Shown: positions 7,911-15,128, counted from the stretch's first letter. The stretch is 25,841 nt of DNA from Scatosoma sp045594025 (GCA_045594025.1 JAZNXS010000027.1:1-25841), one strand, 5' to 3'. The notes: generated by a model not told the origin, from the sequence alone. A program made the numbers and translations.

Positions 7911-8012
7911 TCAAACGTAGGGGACGGCGCCTCTACGTCCCGTTGGGCTACGCAGTTTCTTGCGAGTGTGGGCAGAGCCCACGAAAAGCGCACCCAACGC
8001 CGAAAGGCGTTT
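7911..8012. repeat. Nested inverted-repeat element in the purH 3' spacer
   Basis: The spacer is dense in self-complementarity. CGTAG (7916-7920) pairs with CTACG (7933-7937); GGGACG (7921-7926) alternatively pairs with CGTCCC (7936-7941). CGTTGGG (7941-7947) pairs with CCCAACG (7993-7999) and encloses GTGGGC-AGA-GCCCAC (7968-7982). A last hairpin, AACGCC-GAAA-GGCGTT, ends at 8012. It is GC-richer than its flanks and could be a small dispersed repeat or a structured 3' UTR. Copy number cannot be judged here. Confidence 0.45.
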
Positions 8013-8038
8013 AATTCCCCAACAGCGAAAGGAAATAT

Positions 8039-8069
8039 AAAATGCGACTGTATCAAACAGTCGCATTTT
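8039..8069 (+). terminator. Intrinsic terminator after purH
   Basis: A 12-bp perfect stem (AAAATGCGACTG / CAGTCGCATTTT) with loop TATCAAA, followed by more T-rich sequence. Confidence 0.9.
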
Positions 8070-8086
8070 TATTTTATAAAAAAGCG

Positions 8087-8115
8087 TTGACAAAATACGG
8101 AAAGAATGTTAAAAT
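8087..8115 (+). promoter_or_regulatory. Sigma-A promoter for the BspA-like gene and its leader
   Basis: TTGACA (8087-8092), a 17-base spacer, TAAAAT (8110-8115). The start point would be about 8121-8122, which coincides with the first bases of the structured leader. Confidence 0.85.
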
Positions 8116-8119
8116 GAAA

Positions 8120-8293
8120 CTGCGACATAATTGAATAATGCTTTTTTTGGCGGAATATACTTCTATGGTAGAGGTGTATCTTTTTCGCGTTACAACTTTC
8201 GTTAAGAAAGCATTAGTAATTCAATTGTGTCGCAGCAAAGCGAGAAGGACATTTTTACGGGTGTCGTTTCGTTTTGCGAAGCGGCACTTTTTT
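8120..8293 (+). ncRNA. Structured leader RNA ending in an intrinsic terminator (candidate attenuator or riboswitch)
   Basis: The leader can fold into a long basal helix. Bases 8120-8136 pair with 8219-8235 (17 bp including one G-U); after a four-base bulge, 8137-8147 pair with 8204-8214 (11 bp). An apical 11-bp hairpin pairs 8155-8165 with 8169-8179 over a TGG loop. Then a terminator pairs 8261-8271 with 8277-8287 (11 bp, loop TTTTG), followed by six T. It sits between a clear promoter and the ribosome binding site at 8313. The string GTGTCG occurs both in the 3' strand of the basal helix (8227-8232) and in the 5' arm of the terminator (8261-8266), so mutually exclusive pairings are possible. 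I recognise no known riboswitch class. It could instead be a free small RNA. Confidence 0.6.
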
Positions 8294-8322
8294 ATTATGT
8301 AAAATTATTTATGGAGGTTTTT

Positions 8323-11300
8323 ATGAAACTTTTGAAAAAAATTTTGTATGGCGTATTGGCTTGTATGGCTATAGGCATAATGGCTTGGGGAACAAGCTGT
8401 GCTGGCATGAATCTTCATTCGTTTTTGCCAAACAACTCTTCCGAAACAGGAAGTTCGTATTACGAAAGCAGTTCGTCTAACGAGAGTATTTCCTCTAGCG
8501 AAGGTAATTCGCCTAACGAAGGTGGTTCGTCTAACGAAGGCAGTTCGTCTAACGAAGGCAATTCGTCCCACGAGGGTATCGATGTAGAACCCACAAAGGG
8601 TTTGGCGTTTGAAAAAATTGAGGGTAAGGAAGAATACGCAGTAGTTGGAATTGGCGAGGTAACCGAAACGGATATTGTCATTCCGTCTACCTACAAGGGC
8701 TTACCCGTTACGGCGATTAGGAAAGAGGCGTTCTATAATTGCAAGAGATTGACGAGCGTGGTAATCCCCGACAGCGTGACCACGATTGATTATAGTGCGT
8801 TTGAAAGTTGCAAGAGTTTGACGAGTGTTGAAATTCCCGACAGCGTGACCACGATTGGTTATCGGGTGTTCGAGGATTGCACTGGTTTGACAAGTGTAGA
8901 AATCGGCGACAGCGTAACTGAGATTGGTAATTTTGCGTTCTCTGGTTGCACTAGCTTGACGAGTGTGGTAATCCCTGACAGCGTAACTGAGATTGGTGGT
9001 GGTGCTTTCGCTGGTTGCGATAGCTTGACGAGTGTGGTAATCCCCGATAGCGTAATCTCGATTGGGGATAAGGTGTTCTATAAGTGCACTAGTCTGCAAT
9101 ATACCATAGAAGGCGAATTGAAATATTTAGGGAATACGAATAATCCGTATGTATACTTAGCAGGTATTACGGGATATAGTACCACGGTAATCATTAATGA
9201 AAAATGTAAAGTGATTGGTGGGTATGCATTCTCTGGTTGCAGTAGCTTGACGGGCGTGGACATTCCCGATAGCGTGACAGAGATTGGTAATGCTGCGTTC
9301 TCTGGGTGCGATGGCTTGACGAGCGTAGAAATTCCTGATGGTGTAACCACGATTGGGTATAGTGCGTTCGAGGATTGCACTGGTTTGACGAGTGTAGAAA
9401 TCGGCGACAGCGTGACAGAGATTGGTTCTTATGCGTTCTCTGGTTGTGATAGCTTGACGAGTGTGGTAATCCCCGATAGCGTAATCTCGATTGGGGATAA
9501 GGCGTTCGATGGTTGCACTAGCCTGCAATATACCATAGAAGGAGAATTGAGATATTTAGGGAACGCAAATAATCCGTATGTATACTTAGTAGATACGATG
9601 TCAACGGATATTGTCACGGTAACCATCAATGAAAAATGTAAACGGATTGGGCATAAGGCGTTTTATGAGTGTAAGAGTTTGACGAGCGTGATAATCCCCG
9701 ACAGCGTGACTACGATTGGTGATTATGCATTCTATAATTGCTATAAGTTGACAAGCGTGGAAATCCCTGACGGCGTAACCACGATTGGTGATGGGGCGTT
9801 CTATGATTGCAGTAGCTTGACGAGGGTATATATTACGGATATAGTAGCTTGGTGTAATATTTCGTTCGCAGGCTCCTCTTACGCAAATCCTTTACATTAT
9901 GCAAAAAAATTGTATTTGAACAACGAATTGGTAACTGAATTGATTATTCCCGATACAGTTGCCGAAATCAAAGACCATACTTTCTTTAATTGCAGTAGCT
10001 TGACGAGTGTGAAAATCCCCGACAGCGTAACCTCGATTGGCAATCATGCGTTCTATTGTTGTGGTAGTTTGACGAACGTAGAAATTGGTGACAGCGTGAC
10101 CGAGATTGGGGTTGGGGCGTTCGAGTATTGCAGTAGCTTGACGAGTGTGAAAATTGGTGACAGCGTGACCTCGATTGGTTATTGGGCGTTCCATGATTGC
10201 AGTAGCTTGACGATGGTATATATTACGGATGTAGCAGCTTGGTGTAATATTTCGTTTGCACGCTCTTACGCAAATCCTTTATATTATGCAAAAAATTTGT
10301 ATTTGAACAACGAATTGGTAACTGAATTAATTATTCCTAATACAGTTGCCGAAATCAAAGACTCTACGTTCTATAATTGCAGTAGCTTGACGAGCGTGGT
10401 AATCCCCGACAGCGTGACCGAGATTGGGGTTGGGGCGTTCGAGCATTGCAGTAGCTTGACGAGTGTGGAAATTCCTGATAGCGTAACCTCGATCGGTTCT
10501 TATGCGTTCGACTATTGCAGTAGCTTGACGAGTGTGGTAATCCCCGACAGCGTGACAGAGATTGGTTCTTATGCGTTCTATAATTGCACTAGCTTGACAA
10601 GTGTAGAAATCCCCGATAGCGTAATCTCGATTGGGGGTAAGGCGTTTGCTAATTGCGAAAACTTGACGAGCGTGGTGCTTTCCGATAGCGTAACCTCGAT
10701 TGGGGATAAGGCGTTCGATGGTTGCACTAGCCTGCAATATACCGTAGAAGGAGAATTAAAATATTTAGGAAATAGCAATAATCCATATGTATACTTAGCG
10801 GATACGACGTCAACGGATATAGTCACGGTAACCATCAATGAAAAATGTAAACTGATTGGTTACGAGGCGTTCGAGGGGTGCGATAGCTTGATGAGTGTGG
10901 TAATCCCCGACGGCGTGACTTCGATTGGTGATAGTGCGTTCTCTGGTTGCACTAGCTTGACGAGTGTGGCAATCCCCGACTCGGTAACGAGTATTGGTCA
11001 TAGTGCGTTTGAGGATTGCAAAAGTTTGGCGAGTGTGGCAATCCCTGATAGTGTAACTACGCTTGGCTCTGCGTTCTCTGGATGCAGTAGCTTGATGAGT
11101 GTGGCAATCCCCGACGGTATAACCGAGATTTGTGGGTATGCGTTCTCTGGTTGCGACAGCTTAACAAGCGTGGATATTCCCGATAGCGTAACCACGATTT
11201 GGAACGAGGCATTCTCCGGTTGTTCTAGCTTGACGAGTATCACGTTTGAAGGCACGGTTGAACAGTGGAAAGAGATTACAAAGGAGACGAAGTGGAGGTA

Positions 11301-11352
11301 TAACGTTCCAGCAACAGAGGTCGTTTGCTCCGACGGTACGGTAGCTTTATAA
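8323..11352 (+). CDS. BspA-like leucine-rich repeat lipoprotein (LRR_5 family)
   Basis: The protein is 1009 residues from ATG 8323, chosen for the GGAGG five bases upstream; the frame is open further up but lies over the leader terminator. A signal peptide (KLLKK, hydrophobic core) ends near Cys26 in WGTSCAG, a plausible if imperfect lipobox. A Ser/Asn/Glu/Gly-rich spacer of about 60 residues follows, with repeated SSNEG units. Then come about 30 repeats of 23 residues with consensus LTSVxIPDSVTxIGxxAFxxC. Three longer units share an NNPYVYL island (DNA starting near 9094, 9523 and 10731), and two share a WCNISFA island (near 9826 and 10216). The end, EGTVEQWKEI and a short tail, is a common cap. 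No LPXTG or SLH anchor is seen. Relatives are surface proteins in adhesion. Expression is probably set by the leader attenuator. Confidence 0.9.
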   Translation: MKLLKKILYGVLACMAIGIMAWGTSCAGMNLHSFLPNNSSETGSSYYESSSSNESISSSEGNSPNEGGSSNEGSSSNEGNSSHEGIDVEPTKGLAFEKIEGKEEYAVVGIGEVTETDIVIPSTYKGLPVTAIRKEAFYNCKRLTSVVIPDSVTTIDYSAFESCKSLTSVEIPDSVTTIGYRVFEDCTGLTSVEIGDSVTEIGNFAFSGCTSLTSVVIPDSVTEIGGGAFAGCDSLTSVVIPDSVISIGDKVFYKCTSLQYTIEGELKYLGNTNNPYVYLAGITGYSTTVIINEKCKVIGGYAFSGCSSLTGVDIPDSVTEIGNAAFSGCDGLTSVEIPDGVTTIGYSAFEDCTGLTSVEIGDSVTEIGSYAFSGCDSLTSVVIPDSVISIGDKAFDGCTSLQYTIEGELRYLGNANNPYVYLVDTMSTDIVTVTINEKCKRIGHKAFYECKSLTSVIIPDSVTTIGDYAFYNCYKLTSVEIPDGVTTIGDGAFYDCSSLTRVYITDIVAWCNISFAGSSYANPLHYAKKLYLNNELVTELIIPDTVAEIKDHTFFNCSSLTSVKIPDSVTSIGNHAFYCCGSLTNVEIGDSVTEIGVGAFEYCSSLTSVKIGDSVTSIGYWAFHDCSSLTMVYITDVAAWCNISFARSYANPLYYAKNLYLNNELVTELIIPNTVAEIKDSTFYNCSSLTSVVIPDSVTEIGVGAFEHCSSLTSVEIPDSVTSIGSYAFDYCSSLTSVVIPDSVTEIGSYAFYNCTSLTSVEIPDSVISIGGKAFANCENLTSVVLSDSVTSIGDKAFDGCTSLQYTVEGELKYLGNSNNPYVYLADTTSTDIVTVTINEKCKLIGYEAFEGCDSLMSVVIPDGVTSIGDSAFSGCTSLTSVAIPDSVTSIGHSAFEDCKSLASVAIPDSVTTLGSAFSGCSSLMSVAIPDGITEICGYAFSGCDSLTSVDIPDSVTTIWNEAFSGCSSLTSITFEGTVEQWKEITKETKWRYNVPATEVVCSDGTVAL

Positions 11353-11366
11353 AGCAGAGCACGAAA

Positions 11367-11404
11367 AACCGCATGGCGATTATTTATCGCCATGCGGTTG
11401 TATT
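11367..11404. terminator. Bidirectional terminator after the BspA-like gene
   Basis: A perfect 14-bp stem AACCGCATGGCGAT / ATCGCCATGCGGTT with loop TATTT, flanked by AAAA on the left and GTATTTTATT on the right. It serves convergent genes on both strands. Confidence 0.9.
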
Positions 11405-11434
11405 TTATTCAATTTGGATAGGGCAGGTACGAGG

Positions 11435-11698
11435 TTATTGATTTTCTGCCGTTTTGTTAGCCTTATATTCGCTGATCGCCTGCGACAGCTGATCGGGGCA
11501 GGAAGTATTATTTCTGCAACGAACGCCTTTCAAAAGTGCTTCGATTTCGTCGATGTCTTTCCCTTCTACAAGGCGTGCGATACCTTGCAAATTACCGCCG
11601 CAACCGCCGATAAAGCGCACGTTGTGCATTTTGTTGTTTTCGTCCACGTCAAAAAGAATTTGTCTGGAGCAAGTGCCTTTGGTGGAATATGTGAACAT
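11435..11698 (-). CDS. TSCPD domain protein (TIGR03905 family)
   Basis: The protein is 87 residues from ATG 11698, which has a GAGGT site eight bases upstream; an in-frame GTG at 11713 lies at the ribosome binding site itself. The sequence shows the family pattern: FTYSTKGTCSRQI at the start, GGCGGNLQGI in the middle, and the CRNNTSCPDQL signature near the C-terminus. The conserved Cys residues suggest metal or cofactor binding. The domain also occurs at the C-terminus of some class II ribonucleotide reductases, but the role of the small free-standing form is not established. It is convergent with the BspA-like gene and shares its terminator. Confidence 0.88.
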   Translation of the reverse strand: MFTYSTKGTCSRQILFDVDENNKMHNVRFIGGCGGNLQGIARLVEGKDIDEIEALLKGVRCRNNTSCPDQLSQAISEYKANKTAENQ

Positions 11699-11742
11699 GT
11701 TCGTGTACCTCACTTATAAGTATTGATATAAATTAAACGGTA

Positions 11743-12270
11743 TTAGTCTACCAACGTTTCATAGATAGCGGAATACAAATCAGAAGCTTTGGATTCCCAA
11801 TTTTTATAAATATTTTGTGCCGTTTTCTTATCGGGAACGACAAATTTCAGCTCTAACATCGGCTGTACGGGCGCAAGAATTTTCAGATAGACGGTGTACG
11901 TGCCGTCCACGTTTTGGAAATAATCCGATTTGCATTCTTGGCGGTTTCTAAGCTTACCGCTGTTGTTCTTGATGAACGCGGAAATTTCATCGCGAATACT
12001 TTTCGGAATGTTGATGTAAAAGCTGTTCAAGCTTTCGCGCCCCTCGCCCGTAATCACGTATAAAGGTTCTTCTTCGGGGGAGGAAATACGGCAAAGGAAT
12101 CCGTCGTCCAAAAGACGGGGGATAAGCTCCTTACAGTCCATATAGTGCAGCCAGTTGTTCCCCGAAGAACACATTTCCAAAATCGTGCGTTCGGAAAGCG
12201 CCGTTTCCATTTTATCGAAAACGAACAAAACGATCAATTTGTTGACAGACGTCTCGCCTTGAATTTGCAT
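11743..12270 (-). CDS. DUF4364 family protein (possible winged-helix regulator)
   Basis: The protein is 175 residues from ATG 12270, which follows AGAGGAG by eight bases; the upstream ATG at 12291 has no ribosome binding site. The N-terminus (VNKLIVLFVFDKMETALSE) and the segment YVITGEGRESLNSF fit DUF4364, a Clostridia family with a predicted winged-helix N-terminal part. A beta-rich C-terminal part follows (YTVYLKILAP, LELKFVVPD). DNA binding is inferred from fold resemblance, not shown. It has its own promoter and is divergent from the NUDIX gene. The spacing to the downstream TSCPD gene (about 45 bases, same strand) allows co-transcription. Confidence 0.85.
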   Translation of the reverse strand: MQIQGETSVNKLIVLFVFDKMETALSERTILEMCSSGNNWLHYMDCKELIPRLLDDGFLCRISSPEEEPLYVITGEGRESLNSFYINIPKSIRDEISAFIKNNSGKLRNRQECKSDYFQNVDGTYTVYLKILAPVQPMLELKFVVPDKKTAQNIYKNWESKASDLYSAIYETLVD

Positions 12271-12365
12271 TCGTAAAAACTCCTCTTGCATTGTTCAATA
12301 GTAAAAAAGCCGCAGAAGAGCCCCAAGCGACCTTTGTAAACGGAATTTTAAGCGCCGTTTGCAAT

Positions 12366-12394
12366 ATTATACATAAAAAGTTGTCCAAAATCAA
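12366..12394 (-). promoter_or_regulatory. Promoter of the DUF4364 gene
   Basis: On the minus strand, TTGATT (12394-12389), a 17-base spacer, and a perfect TATAAT (12371-12366). It is divergent from the NUDIX promoter about 70 bases away. Confidence 0.75.
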
Positions 12395-12433
12395 GATATT
12401 TTGCGAAAAAATATTTAATATTTTTCTTTTTTG

Positions 12434-12442
12434 TGCTATAAT
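12434..12442 (+). promoter_or_regulatory. Extended -10 promoter of the NUDIX gene
   Basis: TGCTATAAT (12434-12442) is a perfect extended -10 element. No good -35 box is visible, as is common for this promoter type. Confidence 0.7.
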
Positions 12443-12488
12443 GATAACAAAGCAGATAATTATTGTCACTTTTGCAAGAAGGAGTATT

Positions 12489-13028
12489 ATGGATTACGTA
12501 GAAAAGACAGTCAAAAAGAACTACATATACAAAGGGAAAATTCTCACGGTGCGCAAAGATGATGCCTTATTACCCAACGGTGAACCCTGTATTCGCGAAA
12601 TTATTGAACACAGCGGTGGCGCATGCGTGCTGTACGTGGAAGACGGCAAAATCCTGCTTGTAAGGCAGTATCGCTATGCGTATGGGGAGAGTGTATACGA
12701 AATTCCTGCAGGGAAGTTGGAGATAGGGGAAGACCCGATGAAAGCGGCGGCAAGAGAGCTTGAGGAAGAGGCAGGTATTAAAGCAAACCGTTTAGAGCTG
12801 CTGTTTGTGAACTATCCCACACCCGGGTACACCAACGAAAAGATTTACATTTATCGTGCGTTTGGCGGAGAGAAAGTCCCTGCGCATTTGGACGAGGGTG
12901 AGTTTTTAGACGTGGAATACGTTCCCGTGGAAAAGGTGAAGGCTATGCTCAAAAACGGCGAAATAAAAGACGGGAAAACCATCATCGCGGTGCAGGCATA
13001 TCTGCTTGCAGAGGGAAATTCCAAATAA
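12489..13028 (+). CDS. NUDIX hydrolase, ADP-ribose pyrophosphatase type
   Basis: The protein is 179 residues from ATG 12489, with AAGGAG upstream; the frame is open upstream to 12291 but runs through the promoter region. The complete NUDIX box starts at Gly75 (G-x5-E-x7-RELEEEAGI, residues 75-97), with the Glu residues that bind divalent metal. The upstream segment VRQYRYAYGESVYEIPAGKLE and a downstream YPTPGYTNEKIYIYRA are typical of ADP-ribose pyrophosphatases, which split ADP-ribose into AMP and ribose 5-phosphate. The exact substrate cannot be fixed from sequence. It is monocistronic or continues weakly into the lipoprotein gene, which has its own promoter starting four bases after this stop. 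Confidence 0.93.
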   Translation: MDYVEKTVKKNYIYKGKILTVRKDDALLPNGEPCIREIIEHSGGACVLYVEDGKILLVRQYRYAYGESVYEIPAGKLEIGEDPMKAAARELEEEAGIKANRLELLFVNYPTPGYTNEKIYIYRAFGGEKVPAHLDEGEFLDVEYVPVEKVKAMLKNGEIKDGKTIIAVQAYLLAEGNSK

Positions 13029-13031
13029 ATA

Positions 13032-13060
13032 TTGACGGATATATAGATTTGTAATATAAT
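13032..13060 (+). promoter_or_regulatory. Sigma-A promoter of the lipoprotein gene
   Basis: TTGACG (13032-13037), 17 bases, TATAAT (13055-13060). The predicted start, about 13067, falls at the ribosome binding site AAGGAGG (13067-13073), giving an unusually short leader of about 14 bases. Confidence 0.85.
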
Positions 13061-13080
13061 TAGGGTAAGGAGGTGTGTGT

Positions 13081-13896
13081 ATGAAAAGGATATTAGTGGT
13101 ATTGCTTACGGTTTTGATGGCGGTCACGGCCTTTGTTGGATGCGCTTCCTTTGACGTGTACACGCTAACAGTTACAGGGGAAACGGATATTTTAACGAAA
13201 ACGCCTTTCGTTTTGCAAAAAGCGGGTACGGCGATCACCTTACAAAGAGGCGTTGTTACTGACGTTGACGTAGTTGTAACTCTTAACGGCGAGGAGCTGG
13301 ACGAACAGTGCTTCCACGATGAAGATGGTTACCGCTATACTTACACGTTCATTATGCCCCAAAAGGATTCCGTGATTCACGTTGATACGGTGGGCGGAAT
13401 GGAGCCGAAGGAGGAAAGTTTGGTTACTTTTACCGTTCAACTCGACTATGGTATGCACGTTTCAGGAAGAGCAATCCCACTTTTGGGTGGAAATTATATC
13501 TTTTTTAACGCCGAGGAATATGGGATTGCGCCCCTTTTGGGCGGCGATGCGGTTACGATTACTTATACAGGCGAGATGTCTGTGTTAGAAAAGTATCCAG
13601 GCGAAGTCGTGATTATAGGCGGCGAAATCGTACAAGTAGAAAAACATAGCGCTGATATTATCAAAATCATTCGTGAAAAAGGCGAGTGGTATACGATGGA
13701 GGGAGATAAGTTGGGGGTGACGTTGCCTGATTACGTGGTGCATTATGATCGCTCTTTTTCTCCGATTGAGGAAATCGAGGACGGCAAGACGCTTTACGCC
13801 ACGTATCATAGCGACGGTAAGCTGCAAGGAAAAACGATTTTAGATGCAATCGCTTTGTATGATTATTCTCCAAATGATTATTTCTCCGAACAATAA
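13081..13896 (+). CDS. Predicted lipoprotein of unknown function
   Basis: The protein is 271 residues from ATG 13081, seven bases after AAGGAGG. A signal peptide (MKRILVVLLTVLMAVTAF) ends in VGC-A, a likely lipobox with the lipidated Cys near residue 21. The mature part is beta-rich. A first segment ends in the pattern YTFIMPQKDSVIHV, which recalls the 'F-x-MP-x-x-D' strand common in bacterial Ig-like or InlB-type repeats. A second segment has MHVSGRAIPLLGGNYIFFN. I do not recognise a family. It would be exported and membrane-anchored. A strong terminator lies 37 bases past the stop. Confidence 0.75.
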   Translation: MKRILVVLLTVLMAVTAFVGCASFDVYTLTVTGETDILTKTPFVLQKAGTAITLQRGVVTDVDVVVTLNGEELDEQCFHDEDGYRYTYTFIMPQKDSVIHVDTVGGMEPKEESLVTFTVQLDYGMHVSGRAIPLLGGNYIFFNAEEYGIAPLLGGDAVTITYTGEMSVLEKYPGEVVIIGGEIVQVEKHSADIIKIIREKGEWYTMEGDKLGVTLPDYVVHYDRSFSPIEEIEDGKTLYATYHSDGKLQGKTILDAIALYDYSPNDYFSEQ

Positions 13897-13932
13897 AATG
13901 AATAGGGTATGTACGAGATGAATATAATAATT

Positions 13933-13967
13933 GACCGAGGTCGGCGGAATGCCGACCTCGGTCTTTT
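13933..13967. terminator. Intrinsic terminator between convergent genes
   Basis: A 13-bp perfect stem GACCGAGGTCGGC / GCCGACCTCGGTC with loop GGAAT, followed by TTTT on the plus strand. On the minus strand it lies 30 bases past the end of the Cys-rich gene, with only a T/A-rich tail. Confidence 0.88.
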
Positions 13968-13996
13968 CAAACAATAAAAAGGAGAAAAAGGAAGGG

Positions 13997-14197
13997 TTAG
14001 TTGCAGCAGCAGTTGCAGTTGCAAGGGGGAGCAAGAATGGCAGAAAGGGTGCCGTTTTTATACAGGCAGAAAAGGAGAGCGATGATAATCGGCAATCCGC
14101 AACCACTCAGCACGTTCGTGCCGCAACCGTTCTGACCGAGAACAAGCAAAGCGATAAGAATCCAAAGGGTAGTATTACCCTGGGAGCAACAATTCAT
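13997..14197 (-). CDS. Small high-cysteine membrane protein (HCB-type)
   Basis: The protein is 66 residues with ten Cys (positions 3, 4, 25, 33, 44, 59, 61, 63, 64, 65), starting MNCCSQGN and ending CNCNCCCN. Two hydrophobic stretches (about 11-21 and 35-46) could be membrane spans or amphipathic segments around a Gly/Cys/Asn turn. The start is fixed by a perfect AGGAGG six bases before ATG 14197, inside a longer open frame. The composition resembles the small proteins often annotated as 'chorion class high-cysteine HCB protein 13' in Clostridia, whose role is unknown. A sporulation or envelope role is only a guess. It stands alone, divergent from the ECF gene. Confidence 0.75.
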   Translation of the reverse strand: MNCCSQGNTTLWILIALLVLGQNGCGTNVLSGCGLPIIIALLFCLYKNGTLSAILAPPCNCNCCCN

Positions 14198-14216
14198 AAG
14201 AAACCTCCTGTGTCTT

Positions 14217-14283
14217 ACCGCAGGATATGTATTCGACTTTTTCCGTTTCTCTTGGCATAGCGTCAAGGGAAGAGCCCTGCGGT
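14217..14283 (-). promoter_or_regulatory. Inverted repeat in the 5' region of the Cys-rich gene
   Basis: On the minus strand, ACCGCAGG (14283-14276) pairs with CCTGCGGT (14224-14217) around 51 bases, ending about 12 bases before the AGGAGG site of the small gene. Inside, CTCTT and AAGAG could form a second helix. It may be a structured leader. Alternatively ACGG and CATATCCT inside it faintly resemble a sporulation-type promoter. Confidence 0.35.
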
Positions 14284-14370
14284 TTATTCTTTCTATTACA
14301 TAATATTCTCTATTTTTAGATTGTGTGAGCGAAAATAACGGCATTTCACGAAAAAACGCCGTTCATTTTG

Positions 14371-14399
14371 TTGCGTTAATTGAAAAAATGCGGTATAAT
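14371..14399 (+). promoter_or_regulatory. Promoter of the ECF S component/coaX operon
   Basis: TTGCGT (14371-14376), 17 bases, TATAAT (14394-14399). The leader of about 117 bases before ATG 14523 shows no strong terminator or known riboswitch. Confidence 0.75.
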
Positions 14400-14522
14400 A
14401 AGGTTAATCCTTATTACTTCTTAGCAAATACGCTCTGCGATTTGACCGTAAAAGAAATATAAAAGGGGAAATACATATTTTTTGTCTACGGGTATCTTTT
14501 GAAGAACTCGATGGAGGTTTTT

Positions 14523-15128
14523 ATGAAGAAGAGTAACTTTTTCTCGGCGAAAAACGTTACGACGTTGGCGATTTTGCTCGCACTTGTTATCGTTTTGCAA
14601 GCGTTTGGAGGGTCGCTCAGTATCGGCGTAGTCACGTTGAACTTTACGTTGATTCCCTTGGTGCTCGGTGCAATAGTATTAGGGCCTTGGGCAGGCGCGT
14701 TTTTAGGCTTTGCTAGCGGCGTAGTAGTGTTGATCCAGGTTATTTTAGCCCCTACGGGTTTCTATTATATTATTTGGTCGAACAGCCCCATCATCACCTT
14801 GCTGATCTGTCTTGTAAAGACGACAGTGGCTGGGTTCGTAGCAGGGCTGCTGTTTGAGATTTTGAAAAAGAAAAATCCTTACGTGGCGATTTTCGTAGCG
14901 TCGGGGGTAGTGCCCGTGATTAATACGGTGCTTTTCGTGCTCGGTTGTCTTTGTATGTCGAACACAATCGCCTTGATGGCGGAGGGAACAAACGTACTCG
15001 TTTTCATTCTCGTTTCCCTTGTTACATTTAACTTTTTTGCTGAGTTCGCAGTCAATCTTTTGGTTGCGCCCGGTTTGCATACCGTGTATAACGTAGTAGA
15101 AAAGCAATTCAAAAAGAAGAGGAGATAA
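14523..15128 (+). CDS. ECF transporter S component, probable pantothenate uptake
   Basis: The protein is 201 residues from ATG 14523, with GGAGG five bases upstream; the 17-base start region ATGGAGGTTTTTATGAA is identical to that of the BspA-like gene. It is an integral membrane protein with about six spans, a basic C-terminus, and the ECF S-component look: an ALAILLALVIVLQ-like first helix, then NFTLIPLVLGAIVLGPWAGAFLGF, where S components usually show GP-x-x-G. It would bind a vitamin and work with a shared energising module (EcfT, EcfA) encoded elsewhere. Pantothenate is inferred only because pantothenate kinase follows three bases after its stop. Confidence 0.82.
   Translation: MKKSNFFSAKNVTTLAILLALVIVLQAFGGSLSIGVVTLNFTLIPLVLGAIVLGPWAGAFLGFASGVVVLIQVILAPTGFYYIIWSNSPIITLLICLVKTTVAGFVAGLLFEILKKKNPYVAIFVASGVVPVINTVLFVLGCLCMSNTIALMAEGTNVLVFILVSLVTFNFFAEFAVNLLVAPGLHTVYNVVEKQFKKKRR

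Noticed and set aside
6856..7914. Long minus-strand frames within purH
   Set aside because: Purely shadows of purH with no start signals or family features.
8120..8293. 6S RNA
   Set aside because: A long helix with an interior bulge and a size near 170 nt invite the idea, but I see no typical central bubble, and the RNA sits tightly before a coding gene.
8227..8322. N-terminal extension of the LRR protein from an upstream start
   Set aside because: It would translate through the leader helix and terminator and would bury the signal peptide; GGAGG fits ATG 8323.
8750..11240. Regular repeats resembling a CRISPR array
   Set aside because: The period is 69 bases in one open frame with LRR coding and no unique spacers.
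8701..11393. Many long minus-strand open frames across the LRR gene
   Set aside because: They mirror the 69-base repeat of the plus-strand gene, have no ribosome binding sites and encode low-complexity repeats such as AVGDYHTRQ.
13931..14260. 109-codon plus-strand frame
   Set aside because: It starts inside a terminator and is antisense to the better supported Cys-rich gene with its AGGAGG site.
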